The notes: generated by a model not told the origin, from the letters alone. A stretch of 64,000 bases of DNA from Microvirga sp. TS319 (GCF_041276405.1 NZ_JBGGGT010000002.1:2829001-2893000); one strand, 5' to 3'; counted from the first letter of the stretch, positions 51,233-58,921 are shown. A program made the numbers and translations.

Positions 51233-51997
51233 TCAGGGACGTTTGGCGAGAAATTCCAGTACGCCCTGCTTGTGAACCTTGTCGCCGACCGCAAGATTGT
51301 GGTCGCGCCCGGGGATGTCGAGCGCGATTGCGTTCGGCATCAGCTTCACGAGTTCCGGACCCGACCCCGCGACGTCGTCATTGGTGCCGACCGCGACGAG
51401 CGTCGGCAACGAGATCGAGGCCACCTCCTCTTTCGTCAGGGCCTGACGGGATCCGCGAATGCAGGCGGCAAGCGCCTTCAGGTCGCTTCCGGTCTGTTCC
51501 GCGAAGGCACGGAACATGCGCTGCATGGGATCGGTCAACTCGTCGAGCGAGCGCACTTCCATGGCATCGGCGATGCCGAGCGGAAGACCGACGCCCTCGA
51601 CGAGATGGATGCCAAGCCCTCCGAGAATCGCGGAACGCATGCGCCCGGGAGACGCCAGCGCCATATGGGCCGTAATGCGCGCGCCCATGGAATAGCCCAT
51701 CACGTCCGCGCGCTCGATGCCGAGATGATCGAGCAGGCGGCATCCATCCTCCGCCATGCGATAGGAGTGATAGCTTTCTGGATCGTAGAGCTTCTCGCTC
51801 TCGCCATGTCCGCGATTGTCGAGCGCGATCACGCGGTAGCCCTCGCGCGTCAGCGTCTTCACCCACAAGGTGTTGACCCAGTTCACGGCATGGTTCGAGG
51901 CGAAGCCGTGAATGAGCAGAACCGGCTCGCCTTGGCCCTCATGAGGAGGAACGTCGATATAGGCGATGCTCACGCCGTCGGAATTGAAATAGCGCAT
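51233..51997 (-). CDS. alpha/beta hydrolase
   Basis: 254 residues. VLLIHGFASNHAVNW (oxyanion HG), ALDNRGHGESEK, nucleophile elbow MGYSMGARI (Ser near 116), acidic residue in LVAVGTNDDVAG, and catalytic His in IPGRDHNLAVGD. Substrate unknown. ATG 51997; a palindromic element lies 38 bases upstream, so the promoter is short or inside it. Confidence 0.92.
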   Translation of the reverse strand: MRYFNSDGVSIAYIDVPPHEGQGEPVLLIHGFASNHAVNWVNTLWVKTLTREGYRVIALDNRGHGESEKLYDPESYHSYRMAEDGCRLLDHLGIERADVMGYSMGARITAHMALASPGRMRSAILGGLGIHLVEGVGLPLGIADAMEVRSLDELTDPMQRMFRAFAEQTGSDLKALAACIRGSRQALTKEEVASISLPTLVAVGTNDDVAGSGPELVKLMPNAIALDIPGRDHNLAVGDKVHKQGVLEFLAKRP

Positions 51998-52034
51998 GGA
52001 CAGACCGGAAAGCTGGGATCGGTTGCGGCGCAAC

Positions 52035-52153
52035 CTAGCGCATCGCGCGAAAAAGTGGACCCGGTTTTTCGCAAGAGCGATACGCTCTTTCCAAGAAGGG
52101 AGCATCGGATGGAACCCCAAGTGGGCAAGTCCACTTCCCGCGCCCGATGCTCT
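52035..52153. repeat. CTAG-bounded palindromic element, two modules
   Basis: CTAGCGCATCGCGCGAAAAA ... GCGATACGCTC, then GAGCATCGGATGGAACC ... GCGCCCGATGCTCTC. Between the divergent hydrolase and zinc-finger genes (gap 51998-52373), where nothing else is seen. Confidence 0.9.
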
Positions 52154-52373
52154 CAGCACCCGCCCTCTCCAATAGGGTCGCCTTGGAACATCCGGTGACG
52201 CCCCCCACCTTGGCCGGACCTTTCGGGCCCCCTTATCCCAGCGCAGGCATGACGGTGAGGGGCCTGGCCTCCAGGCCTGGGGCGGCAGGCGGAACAAGGG
52301 TTATTTTTGCTCTAGGCGCATGGCCGTTCGGCCATTATGGTGCGCGAAAATTTCACCGTTTCAGGCAAGGGCA

Positions 52374-52637
52374 ATGGCTGACAAAGGCACACCCCATTTT
52401 CACAACGATCCGGGCGTTCCCGTCATTCATGTGGGCTCCAAGGAGTTCATGTGCATCGGAGCCACGCCGCCGTTCGATCATCCCCATATCTTCATCGACA
52501 TGGGTTACGATACCGAGACGATCTGCTCCTATTGCTCGACCCTGTTCAAGTACGACCCGTCCCTGAAGGCCGACGAGGCCCGCCCGGCCGAATGCGTCTG
52601 GGAGCCGGATTTCGCAACCGATCCGTCTTCACGTTAA
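52374..52637 (+). CDS. NDUFS6-like zinc-finger domain protein
   Basis: 87 residues. Zinc ligands: Cys in KEFMCIGATPPFDHPHIFID, His within that segment, and the pair in ETICSYCSTLFKYD. Homologous to the complex I subunit S6 zinc domain; in alphaproteobacteria it is an accessory complex I protein or stands alone. Stop is 1 base before the GTG of the FAD monooxygenase. Confidence 0.92.
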   Translation: MADKGTPHFHNDPGVPVIHVGSKEFMCIGATPPFDHPHIFIDMGYDTETICSYCSTLFKYDPSLKADEARPAECVWEPDFATDPSSR

Positions 52638-52638
52638 G

Positions 52639-53826
52639 GTGCCCCACCTCTCCATCGCCATCGTCGGCGCGGGAATCGGCGGCCTGACGGCCGCCTTGAG
52701 CTTCGCCCGCCAGGGCCATTCGGTGACGCTGATCGAGCGCCGCACGGGGTTCAGCGAGGTCGGCGCGGGGCTTCAGCTCTCGCCCAATGCCAGCCGGATC
52801 CTGATCAAGCTGGGGCTCGCCCCTGCCCTGCGCCGGGTCGCCACGGTGCCCGAGCGCGTGGTCGTGCGCGGCATTTCGTCCGGTCAGCCCATCGGAGAGG
52901 TTGCCCTCGGCGCCTATGTGCTGCAGCGCTACGGCGCTCCCTATTGGGTCATTCACCGGGCCGATCTGCAGACGATCCTGCTCGACGCCGTACGGTCGGA
53001 ATCCTCGATCCGCATCATGACCGGGCGGAAGGTCGAGGAGGTCCGGGACGGCCCAGAAGGCGTGGAACTCGCCTGGACCTCCTCCAACGGGACGCGGGAG
53101 ACGCTGAGGGCGGATGCCGTGATCGGCGCGGACGGGATCTGGTCCAAGGTCCGCCAGGTCATCGGCGATAGAGCCCTTCCGACGTTCCACGGCTATGTGG
53201 CCTGGCGCGCGACCTTCGAGCGCAAGCTCGCTCCGCCGGAGCTGGCCCGCAATGAGACCGGCCTTTGGCTCGGCGCCAAGGGCCATGTCGTTCACTACCC
53301 GATCTTCAGCGGCAACCTGATCAACGTGGTTGCCATCGAGAGAGCCCGGGACCCTGTCGAGGGCTGGGCCGCCCCGGGACGTCCGGACGAACTGCTCTCT
53401 CACTATACCAGGGCGGCTCCCGCCCTGCGCGAGCTTCTAGGCAGGCCGCAGGAATGGCTGCGCTGGTCCCTGTTCCGGCATCCCATCAAGCGTCTGGCGC
53501 AGGGCCGCATGGCCCTGATCGGCGACGCCGCTCACCCGGTTCTGCCGTTTCTGGCGCAGGGCGCGGCGCTCGCCATCGAGGACGCGGCGACGCTCTCGGC
53601 CGTCCTGGCCCGTCATCCTGGAGACATCCCTCAGGCCATGTCCGCCTATGAGAGCCAGCGTCTCGAGCGGGTAAGCCGCATTCAGGCCGAAGGCCGCCGG
53701 AACGGACGAATCTATCATTCCGGCGCCCTCGTCGCATTCGGCCGGGACAAGATCATGCAATTGATCGGACCCGAGAGCATGTCGAACCGCTACGACTGGA
53801 TCTACGGCTTCCGCACACCCGAATGA
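52639..53826 (+). CDS. FAD-dependent aromatic-ring hydroxylase-type monooxygenase
   Basis: 395 residues. FAD motif SIAIVGAGIGGLTAALSFARQG (residues 4-25), DG motif RADAVIGADGIWSKVR near 158, and GD motif GRMALIGDAAHPVLPFLAQGAALAIEDAATL near 292. Salicylate hydroxylase-like; substrate unknown. Starts at GTG 52639 immediately after the zinc-finger gene, so co-translated. Confidence 0.9.
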   Translation: MPHLSIAIVGAGIGGLTAALSFARQGHSVTLIERRTGFSEVGAGLQLSPNASRILIKLGLAPALRRVATVPERVVVRGISSGQPIGEVALGAYVLQRYGAPYWVIHRADLQTILLDAVRSESSIRIMTGRKVEEVRDGPEGVELAWTSSNGTRETLRADAVIGADGIWSKVRQVIGDRALPTFHGYVAWRATFERKLAPPELARNETGLWLGAKGHVVHYPIFSGNLINVVAIERARDPVEGWAAPGRPDELLSHYTRAAPALRELLGRPQEWLRWSLFRHPIKRLAQGRMALIGDAAHPVLPFLAQGAALAIEDAATLSAVLARHPGDIPQAMSAYESQRLERVSRIQAEGRRNGRIYHSGALVAFGRDKIMQLIGPESMSNRYDWIYGFRTPE

Positions 53827-53887
53827 GCTTTCGTGACATGCAGCGGACTTGCGCTGCAGGCCCGAGACCGATAACCCTCATCACAGC

Positions 53888-53973
53888 GCGGACGTGGCGA
53901 AACCGGTAGACGCAAGGGACTTAAAATCCCTCGGGCACTGCCCGTGCGGGTTCGACCCCCGCCGTCCGCACCA
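53888..53973 (+). tRNA. tRNA-Leu (anticodon TAA)
   Basis: 86-base class II tRNA: GCGGACG acceptor, GTGGCGAAACCGGTAGACGC D-arm, anticodon loop CTTAAAA, long variable arm, T-arm CGGGTTCGACCC, encoded CCA. Downstream lies a gene-poor, AT-richer zone. Confidence 0.97.
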
Positions 53974-54278
53974 GATTCGACGGCCGTCGCGATATGCCGT
54001 TTATTCCTAGCCGTCCGATTCCGGTTCGCGCGGCTCCGATAGCCTCCGACGATTTTGGATGAGGGGCATCGGCGGACCGGACGGATTACATGCCGTGTCT
54101 CCACACCTCCTTGAAATCGAGAGCGCATTCCAAGATGCGTTTTCGGTCATAGGCCGTTTGGTCTAATTGCCCGACTCACGAGGCCTCCGTAAACAGATTC
54201 TATTCGTGAAGCTGTTGATCTTTGTAAGCATATAGTAATTATTCATCGAGACCTGCCGTAATTTTCCATATGCACGGC

Positions 54279-54320
54279 AATAGCCGCGATCAGCCCAAAT
54301 TCTGATCGCGGCTATTCTTT
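54279..54320 (+). terminator. strong hairpin with T-tract (terminator or sRNA end)
   Basis: Perfect 15-bp stem (AATAGCCGCGATCAG / CTGATCGCGGCTATT), 8-base loop, followed by CTTTT. It lies 305 bases after tRNA-Leu in a region without a coding frame, so it may end the tRNA transcript or an unrecognised small RNA. Confidence 0.75.
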
Positions 54321-54346
54321 TAATAACGATGCCTATCGAGAATAAT

Positions 54347-54393
54347 AAGAGCCGCGTTCGTTTATTTTTATTAAGATACGAAGCGCGGCTCTT
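54347..54393. other. second long hairpin
   Basis: AAGAGCCGCG-TTCG pairs with CGAA-GCGCGGCTCTT around an 18-base AT-rich loop, one bulged base. No T-tract. Similar GC core to the hairpin at 54279. The rest of 53974-54507 shows no gene and is richer in A+T than the surroundings. Confidence 0.5.
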
Positions 54394-54507
54394 CTGACGG
54401 AGATGCCCCTGACGGCAAGCTAAGCACTAGCTGATCCGACTTCGTGCGATCAACACTGAAAAAGTGCGAAGCACCACTTAAGGATAGGACCCTTGGAGGT
54501 AATGCTT

Positions 54508-54555
54508 ATGAACCTGCAAGGCAGGATGGCATTTTTGGAAAGAATCAATACCTAG
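54508..54555 (+). CDS. possible 15-residue peptide within a small transcript
   Basis: TTGGAGGT stands 6 bases before ATG 54508, which opens MNLQGRMAFLERINT-stop. A GGAGGA sequence follows the stop. The unit ends at an intrinsic terminator (54595-54620). It may encode a leader/micropeptide or be a small RNA with chance coding; no family is recognised. Confidence 0.35.
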   Translation: MNLQGRMAFLERINT

Positions 54556-54594
54556 GAGGAACGATCCTTTATTTGCCCCTACGGATCGCAACTC

Positions 54595-54620
54595 GAGCGC
54601 CCCACCGGGCGCTCTTTTCT
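54595..54620 (+). terminator. intrinsic terminator of a small transcript
   Basis: GAGCGCCC / GGGCGCTC stem with a 4-base loop followed by TTTTCTT. The nearest upstream frame is the 15-residue peptide, so a transcript of roughly 100-150 bases is likely. Confidence 0.8.
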
Positions 54621-54639
54621 TATCACCTCCGGTTACCGT

Positions 54640-55100
54640 TCAGGGCGTGCCGGAAGCCCTCGACAAGGCCCGTGGCGGAGAATGGCCGGCAATGGAATCC
54701 GACCGCGGTCCCCTTCCGCAGCACGCTTTGGATCGAGGCCGAAGAACATGGCAAAGGCTTCGTTGGCATAGATCCGGTTGTCGACGACATCCCAATCCAG
54801 TTGCCGACCCCGCCTCCGGCTTCGAAGACGAACCGGAAGCGCTCGCGGCTCTCGCGCAGAGCCGTCTTGGCCCAGTCGCGCGCCTGCTCGCGTTCGCGCA
54901 GGCTCGAGGAAGCAGCGGCCAGGGCATTGCCGATCTTCGCCATCTCCCGCGAAGGCGTCTTCAAGTAAACCCCACTCTCGCCCCGCCCAAGAGCGGCCGC
55001 CCGCGCCGCGAGCCGTTCCATCGGTGTGGTGCTGTGCCGTCCGAAGAGCCGTGCGAGCATGGCCGAGAGGACAGCGAGGCAAGCCGAGGGCGCAGCCGGC
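54640..55100 (-). pseudogene. remnant of a PAS-containing sensor histidine kinase
   Basis: One frame reads LAVLSAMLARLFGRHSTTPMERLAARAAALGRGE (membrane end plus HAMP-like linker), IGNALAAASSSLREREQARDWAKTALRESRERFRFVFEAGG. The PAS part then continues in a neighbouring frame with WDVVDNRIYANEAFAMFFGLDPKRAAEG. The kinase domain and the N-terminal sensor part are absent. The linker is like those of HWE/HisKA_2 kinases. Confidence 0.7.
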
Positions 55101-55103
55101 CGC

Positions 55104-55271
55104 TCAGCGGCTGCTCCAGGCTTTCAGCGCGAGAATCGATGTGAAGATCGGCCACCCGAAGGCGGCGATAATGATGTGATCGAATCCGACCCGCTCGTCA
55201 CCGTCGATTGTGGTGCAGACGGCCAGAACCAGAATGACCCCGCACAGATAGACCCCCAAGACTTCACGCAT
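55104..55271 (-). CDS. small membrane protein, 55 residues
   Basis: ATG 55271 opens MREVLGVYLCGVILVLAVCT, a polar DGDERVGFDH segment, then IIIAAFGWPIFTSILALKAW, ending at TGA 55104. Two membrane spans and a GGGGGCAG sequence 6-8 bases upstream support it. I do not recognise a family. It runs into the kinase remnant. Confidence 0.5.
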   Translation of the reverse strand: MREVLGVYLCGVILVLAVCTTIDGDERVGFDHIIIAAFGWPIFTSILALKAWSSR

Positions 55272-55393
55272 TTCACACTGCCCCCGCCGTCATCGGCAAA
55301 GTCGAGCTTGTGAACGAGAGACTGCGCGAAACCAATGCGACCGGCAGTCGCCTTCCGCCGCTTTCAGGAGGCGGCCGCACTTCGTCGCCGCTG

Positions 55394-55602
55394 GAGCATC
55401 GGAAGTGGGAACCGGCTTTGCGTTCGATGCTCAAAAACCGAGACGTACAGCATCGGATGTGGGTTCGGTGTCACGTCCGATGCTCTGGCTCATCGTGCGA
55501 AAAAGTGGCCCCGGTTTCTCGCAAGAACGATGCGCTCTTTCCAAGAAGAGAGGCATCGGAGGTGAGACGTGCAAGCCTGCTGCCCACGTCCGATGCTCTA
55601 GG
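55394..55602. repeat. compound palindromic element, several modules
   Basis: GAGCATCGGAAGTGGG ... TCGATGCTC, CAGCATCGGATGTGGG ... CGTCCGATGCTC, CATCGTGCGAAAAAG ... GAACGATGCGCTC and AGGCATCGGAGGTG ... CGTCCGATGCTCTAG follow each other. It occupies much of 55272-55732, which has no other feature before the nepR-like promoter. Confidence 0.88.
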
Positions 55603-55672
55603 AGTCTTGTCTCTTCAGATGACCAACTACCTCCGAGTAGTCAAAAAGTTAATTTTCTCCAGAAACTTAACT

Positions 55673-55697
55673 GAAACCGAAAGCGGCCTGCCCCGTT
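55673..55697 (+). promoter_or_regulatory. candidate sigma-EcfG promoter of the NepR-like gene
   Basis: GAAAC, 16 bases, CGTT: one mismatch from GGAAC-N16/17-CGTT. The start codon is 36 bases downstream of the CGTT. NepR genes are commonly autoregulated by the sigma factor they inhibit. Confidence 0.45.
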
Positions 55698-55732
55698 CTT
55701 AGGCTCAGGACAGGTCAATGGAGGAGGTATGA

Positions 55733-55984
55733 ATGCCGAAGCGGTTCCACCAAGCCGATGGACCGCCCTTTTCCGCGAACAAGCACGCGGCTTGGAGCGT
55801 CGGCTCCAATCGACTGACGGCGGCTGGCCAGAACGAATTGCTGAAGCAAATCGGGCGTCGCCTCCAAGCCGATTACCAGGGAATCTTGAAAGAGCCCGCT
55901 CCGGACAGCATCAAAGTTCTACTGGAGAAGCTGGAAGCTCGCACCACTCCGCCGGAGCCTGGGCCGGACGACGAGGAATTTTGA
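55733..55984 (+). CDS. NepR-like anti-sigma factor
   Basis: 83 residues. The segment LLKQIGRRLQADYQGILKEPAPDSIKVLLEKLEA (residues 36-69) has the NepR pattern of two helices with an EPxPD link that clamps sigma-EcfG. Variable N-terminus and an acidic tail (PEPGPDDEEF). AGGAGG is 5 bases before ATG 55733. No phyR or ecfG gene lies beside it in this window, so it may be a paralogue. Confidence 0.7.
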   Translation: MPKRFHQADGPPFSANKHAAWSVGSNRLTAAGQNELLKQIGRRLQADYQGILKEPAPDSIKVLLEKLEARTTPPEPGPDDEEF

Positions 55985-56027
55985 GCGCCTTCTCCTCCCC
56001 CAACACCTGCCTTAACGAACACCTGCC

Positions 56028-56432
56028 TCAACGGTGGGCGCCGCGCGTGTTGCGTCCCGAGCGTGTAGCCGGTTGCCTGCGTTGCGGGGATTCCTGCGAG
56101 GCGGAGCGTGGAATCAGATTGTAGAGAACGAAGCCTGCGAGAAGTCCGGCCCCCAGCATGACGAGGGGATGCGCTCGTGCGCTCTGCACGGCTCCGGAGG
56201 CGGCGCGCCCCATATTCACGGCGGACAAGGGCGAAGAGGCATTGATGAGCCGCTTGGCGCGACGGACGTTTTCCGGCCGGGTCCGAATCTCGAGATCGTA
56301 GCCGTCGTCGTCCTCATGACGGTGAAGTTCGATGCTGTTGCGGGCAAACCCGCTGGAGACAAGGCGTTGAACCGCCTGGCTGGCCTCCTTGCGGGACGGG
56401 AAGGTTCCAGTGGCAACATTCGTGTGCGGCAT
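56028..56432 (-). CDS. YflT-like general-stress-domain protein with C-terminal membrane span
   Basis: 134 residues. N-terminal fold TGTFPSRKEASQAVQRLVSSGFARNSIELHRHEDDDGYDLEIRT resembles the heat-induced general stress domain; a membrane span HPLVMLGAGLLAGFVLYNLI follows, then a basic Gln/Arg tail. ATG 56432 has AAAGGAA upstream. A GGAAC-N18-TT sequence precedes it. Confidence 0.7.
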   Translation of the reverse strand: MPHTNVATGTFPSRKEASQAVQRLVSSGFARNSIELHRHEDDDGYDLEIRTRPENVRRAKRLINASSPLSAVNMGRAASGAVQSARAHPLVMLGAGLLAGFVLYNLIPRSASQESPQRRQPATRSGRNTRGAHR

Positions 56433-56457
56433 CGGTGAGTTCCTTTCTGCTGACGCC

Positions 56458-56482
56458 AATTCCCAGCAAGCGCCAAGGTTCC
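56458..56482 (-). promoter_or_regulatory. candidate sigma-EcfG-type promoter of the YflT-like gene
   Basis: Minus strand: GGAAC, 18 bases, TT. The CG of the usual -10 (CGTT) is AA here, so the match is partial. Start codon 26 bases downstream. Confidence 0.35.
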
Positions 56483-56525
56483 CTGAACCGGGAATGCAGA
56501 AAGAGGAACGGGCCGCACATCCGCG

Positions 56526-56924
56526 TCAATGATGGCGATAGCCTTGCGCCGCGGCCCTCTCGGCCTCCATCAGAACTTCCAGGGCTCGCCAGGGCTTCGG
56601 CATGAAGCGCACATCCCGTGGCATGTCGCCCAGGCCGTCTTCCGGAGAAAGGCCCGATGTCAGGACGGTGCGGACCCAGGGCCACTTGATGCGCACGGTC
56701 CGGGCCAGATCGACCCCGGACATGAGGCACGGCAGTCGAACGTCCGCGAACAGGAAGGCCACCTCCTCCGCGTGTCCACGAAGGAAGTCCAGAGCCTCTT
56801 CGGCACTGGACGTCTCCACGACCCGCAGATCGGTCTCTTCCAGGAGAGCGGCCGCCAGTCCCCTGACCTCAAAATCATCCTCGACGATCAATGCAATGCG
56901 GCGTGCCTCAACATTCTGTCCCAT
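56526..56924 (-). CDS. single-domain response regulator
   Basis: 132 residues, receiver domain only: ALIVEDDFEVRGLAAALLEE (acidic pair), phospho-acceptor Asp in FLFADVRLPCLMSGVDLA (near 61), Thr/Ser in VLTSGLSPEDG and Lys in FMPKPWRALEVLM. It lacks an output or sigma-like domain, so it is not PhyR; it may relay phosphate in the stress pathway. ATG 56924. Confidence 0.9.
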   Translation of the reverse strand: MGQNVEARRIALIVEDDFEVRGLAAALLEETDLRVVETSSAEEALDFLRGHAEEVAFLFADVRLPCLMSGVDLARTVRIKWPWVRTVLTSGLSPEDGLGDMPRDVRFMPKPWRALEVLMEAERAAAQGYRHH

Positions 56925-57228
56925 GCGGCATCTCCATCTACCCGCCCTCTCCTTCGGCAACCGCAGCACCTGGCGTCTCATTTGCCCAAATCGCGGACGA
57001 TTGCGAAACCTGACGGCCGCGGGGCCGCGCAACGCAACCGTCCGGCTACAGTTGATTGCAGCTTCACGGTCCTACGCATCACTCATGGAAGCAGCACACA
57101 AGACCCCAGGCGGGGCCGTTGATGAGATCCCCGCGCTGCAGGCCATTGATCACAGAACGGTAAGGAGAGTGAACTGTTTCAGCTTGGCCGTCGAGAAAAG
57201 TGCTTCCTTTGCGTCTTTTATGCCTGGA
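56925..57228. other. gene-free stretch between response regulator and coiled-coil gene
   Basis: About 300 bases between divergently transcribed genes; only promoter sequences are expected and no coding frame is convincing. Confidence 0.5.
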
Positions 57229-57252
57229 GGAACCGGGCCGACCCATGTAGTT
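57229..57252 (+). promoter_or_regulatory. candidate sigma-EcfG promoter of the coiled-coil gene
   Basis: GGAAC, 16 bases, GTTTT. Fits GGAAC-N18-TT within the T-run. The ATG of the 80-residue protein is 34 bases downstream. Confidence 0.5.
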
Positions 57253-57286
57253 TTAGCTCAAGGGCCTGCTTCGCATACGGGATTCA

Positions 57287-57529
57287 ATGGTGTTCAAGGA
57301 GAGCCAGCTACATCAGGAATTCCTGGACCTGGAGCGGACCATGCGGCTCCTGGACATGCAGTTGGCCGATGCCCTTCAGCGAATCCGCCATGGCTCGTCC
57401 GAAGACCTCATCGAGAAAGCCAGGCAGGACGAACAGGTTCTTCTCAGGGAGCTGGATCGCCTGATGACCCGCATGCGCGCGATCGAGGGGCAGCTTCTGC
57501 AGATTCAGAAAACCGCGACACGGCATTAG
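57287..57529 (+). CDS. hypothetical coiled-coil protein
   Basis: 80 residues, almost entirely helical and charged: LHQEFLDLERTMRLLDMQLADALQRIRHG, then LIEKARQDEQVLLRELDRLMTRMRAIEGQLLQIQ with heptad spacing of Leu/Met. Cytosolic. Not recognised. The stop TAG is the TTAG at the start of a palindromic element. Confidence 0.65.
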   Translation: MVFKESQLHQEFLDLERTMRLLDMQLADALQRIRHGSSEDLIEKARQDEQVLLRELDRLMTRMRAIEGQLLQIQKTATRH

Positions 57530-57599
57530 CGCATCGGTCTTGCGACAAACCGGGACCACTTTTCGCTAGCGCGGCCCGCCGGGTCCGCACGATGCGCGA
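57526..57599. repeat. palindromic element bounded by TTAG
   Basis: TTAGCGCATCGGTCTTGCG ... CGCTAGCGCGGCCCGCC ... GCACGATGCGC. The stop codon of the coiled-coil gene is inside its left end. Confidence 0.85.
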
Positions 57600-57674
57600 A
57601 TAGCCTGAAATCAAGGAAATTGGGCTGCGAGGTGCGAAAACGCACCTCCCTTCCGCGCGAGCAGGCTCAAGGTA

Positions 57675-57699
57675 CGAACGCTCTCCCGGAGAGCTGTTT
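57675..57699 (+). promoter_or_regulatory. possible sigma-EcfG-like promoter of a 50-residue protein
   Basis: CGAAC, 16 bases, GTTT; first base differs from GGAAC. The spacer is itself an inverted repeat (GCTCTCC / GGAGAGC). Confidence 0.3.
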
Positions 57700-57712
57700 G
57701 TGGAGATGAGCA

Positions 57713-57865
57713 ATGGTGAACCAGCGCTCTCGTCTTTCGTCTCATGTCGGACATGTGGAGGACGAAGACCGGCAGCCACAATTGCGGATTCCGGTCATAC
57801 CAACTCTCGTCGGAGCGTTGGCGCTCGTGAACATCGCCGCCACGATCCTGGCCCTCATCGAGTGA
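57713..57865 (+). CDS. small membrane protein, 50 residues
   Basis: MVNQRSRLSSHVGHVEDEDR followed by one membrane span (IPTLVGALALVNIAATILAL) and a terminal IE. GGAG lies 7 bases before the ATG. Too short for automatic calling, but the layout is protein-like. Function unknown. Confidence 0.5.
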   Translation: MVNQRSRLSSHVGHVEDEDRQPQLRIPVIPTLVGALALVNIAATILALIE

Positions 57866-57913
57866 GGTAGGACAATTCCGAGCAATGCCCCCCCTGGTGC
57901 AGGAAAGGCTGCA

Positions 57914-57932
57914 GGGCAGCCCTGGGCTGCCC
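57914..57932 (+). terminator. possible terminator after the 50-residue gene
   Basis: Perfect 8-bp stem GGGCAGCC / GGCTGCCC with a CTG loop followed by TTCC only, so termination would be weak. The rest of 57933-58163 shows no recognisable gene. Confidence 0.4.
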
Positions 57933-58163
57933 TTCCAGCAAACGAGCGGCGCCTGAGCGCATGGTGCGGCCCCGAAGGGACCGCATCGATGAATAGTTGA
58001 CCTGCCGCATCTTTAGGTGAAGTGGCTCCGGTTCACCGTCAGAAATGCGCGCGGGCCATAGGAAAGAGCCGATTCCATGCAAGGGGAAACAGCTCCCGTT
58101 GACCGCCCTCCACGACGTGCAGTCCGGGGATTGGTACGTCGGGTGCCTCCCAGATAATGCAGC

Positions 58164-58331
58164 CCACTTTTCGCGCGTCGTGCGGACCCGGCGGGCCGCG
58201 CTAGCGAAAAGTGGACCCGGTTTTCACGAACGTGGCCCTTCGGGTCCGCTTAAACGATGCGCTGATCTAAGAAGGGAGCATCGGATTCAATCCCAAAAGT
58301 GCAGGTCCACTTTTCACGTTCGATGCTCTAG
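58164..58331. repeat. CTAG-bounded palindromic element, two modules
   Basis: CCCACTTTTCGCGCGTCGTGCG ... TTAAACGATGCGC, then GAGCATCGGATTCAATCCC ... CGTTCGATGCTCTAG. An internal CTAG stands at 58201. The right CTAG gives the stop of the 24-residue gene. Confidence 0.88.
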
Positions 58332-58402
58332 CGCAGCCCCAGGAAGGAGAGAATTGCAAGGACGACCACGATAGCGCCGATCAGCCAAATGATGTTGTTC
58401 AT
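58328..58402 (-). CDS. 24-residue hydrophobic membrane peptide
   Basis: ATG 58402 opens MNNIIWLIGAIVVVLAILSF followed by LGLR and TAG. AGGAGA stands 8 bases before the ATG. It is essentially a single membrane helix with a basic end. Its TAG is contributed by a repeat, and a GGAAC-N17-GTT sequence lies upstream. Such tiny proteins are missed by gene finders; I believe it is real but cannot name it. Confidence 0.6.
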   Translation of the reverse strand: MNNIIWLIGAIVVVLAILSFLGLR

Positions 58403-58438
58403 GATGATGTTCTCCTGACGAAGCATTGACGCTATGCC

Positions 58439-58463
58439 AACTGCCACGGTGGGCGTTCGTTCC
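58439..58463 (-). promoter_or_regulatory. candidate sigma-EcfG promoter of the 24-residue peptide gene
   Basis: Minus strand: GGAAC, 17 bases, GTT (equals GGAAC-N18-TT). Start codon 36 bases downstream. Confidence 0.45.
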
Positions 58464-58738
58464 CTCACCGTGCGAGCGCTCGCCCGGGCGCCATGCCCCT
58501 CTCCAGGGGACGAGGTGGCTCATCACGTCTCGGAGGAATCGTCTTGTCCGGACTGCCTCGATTGGGTCCCGGGCGCCGCCCTCCGGATCGCGCAGGGCGA
58601 TGCTCAGGCCGTCAGGCGGCGCGTCGTTCGCATCCGAGAAGCAGGCCGGGTTCTTCGTAACGATGCGCAGGCGCACTGTGCGGATTGGGTGGGCCGCTTC
58701 GGCGGAAACAGGACCTTCCTTTTTACATCATGCGCTGC
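58464..58738. other. stretch without a confirmed gene
   Basis: An open frame on the minus strand from 58676 (MRLRIVTKNPACFSDAND...) runs into the 24-residue gene region; it has no recognised domain and no good ribosome site, so I leave it uncalled. Confidence 0.4.
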
Positions 58739-58921
58739 AGCATCGGACGTGGAATCGCACCTACCTCCGATGCTTTCCTCCGATGCTTTGACATTCTGGT
58801 TTTGAGAATCCTTACACGCGAAAGGGCTCCCACTTTTGGGATCCAATTCGCTGCTCCCTTCTTGGAAGGAGCGCATCGTTTGGACGAAAAACCGGGGCCA
58901 CTTTCTCGCACGATACGCTAG
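58739..58921. repeat. CTAG-bounded compound palindromic element
   Basis: CAGCATCGGACGTGGAATCG ... CCTCCGATGC, TTTGAGAATCCTTACACGCG ... , then GAGCGCATCGTTTGGACG ... TCGCACGATACGCTAG. The right CTAG gives the lipoprotein stop. Confidence 0.88.

Noticed and set aside
56526..56924. PhyR identity for the response regulator near the NepR-like gene
   Set aside because: PhyR needs an N-terminal sigma-like domain; this protein is a receiver alone.
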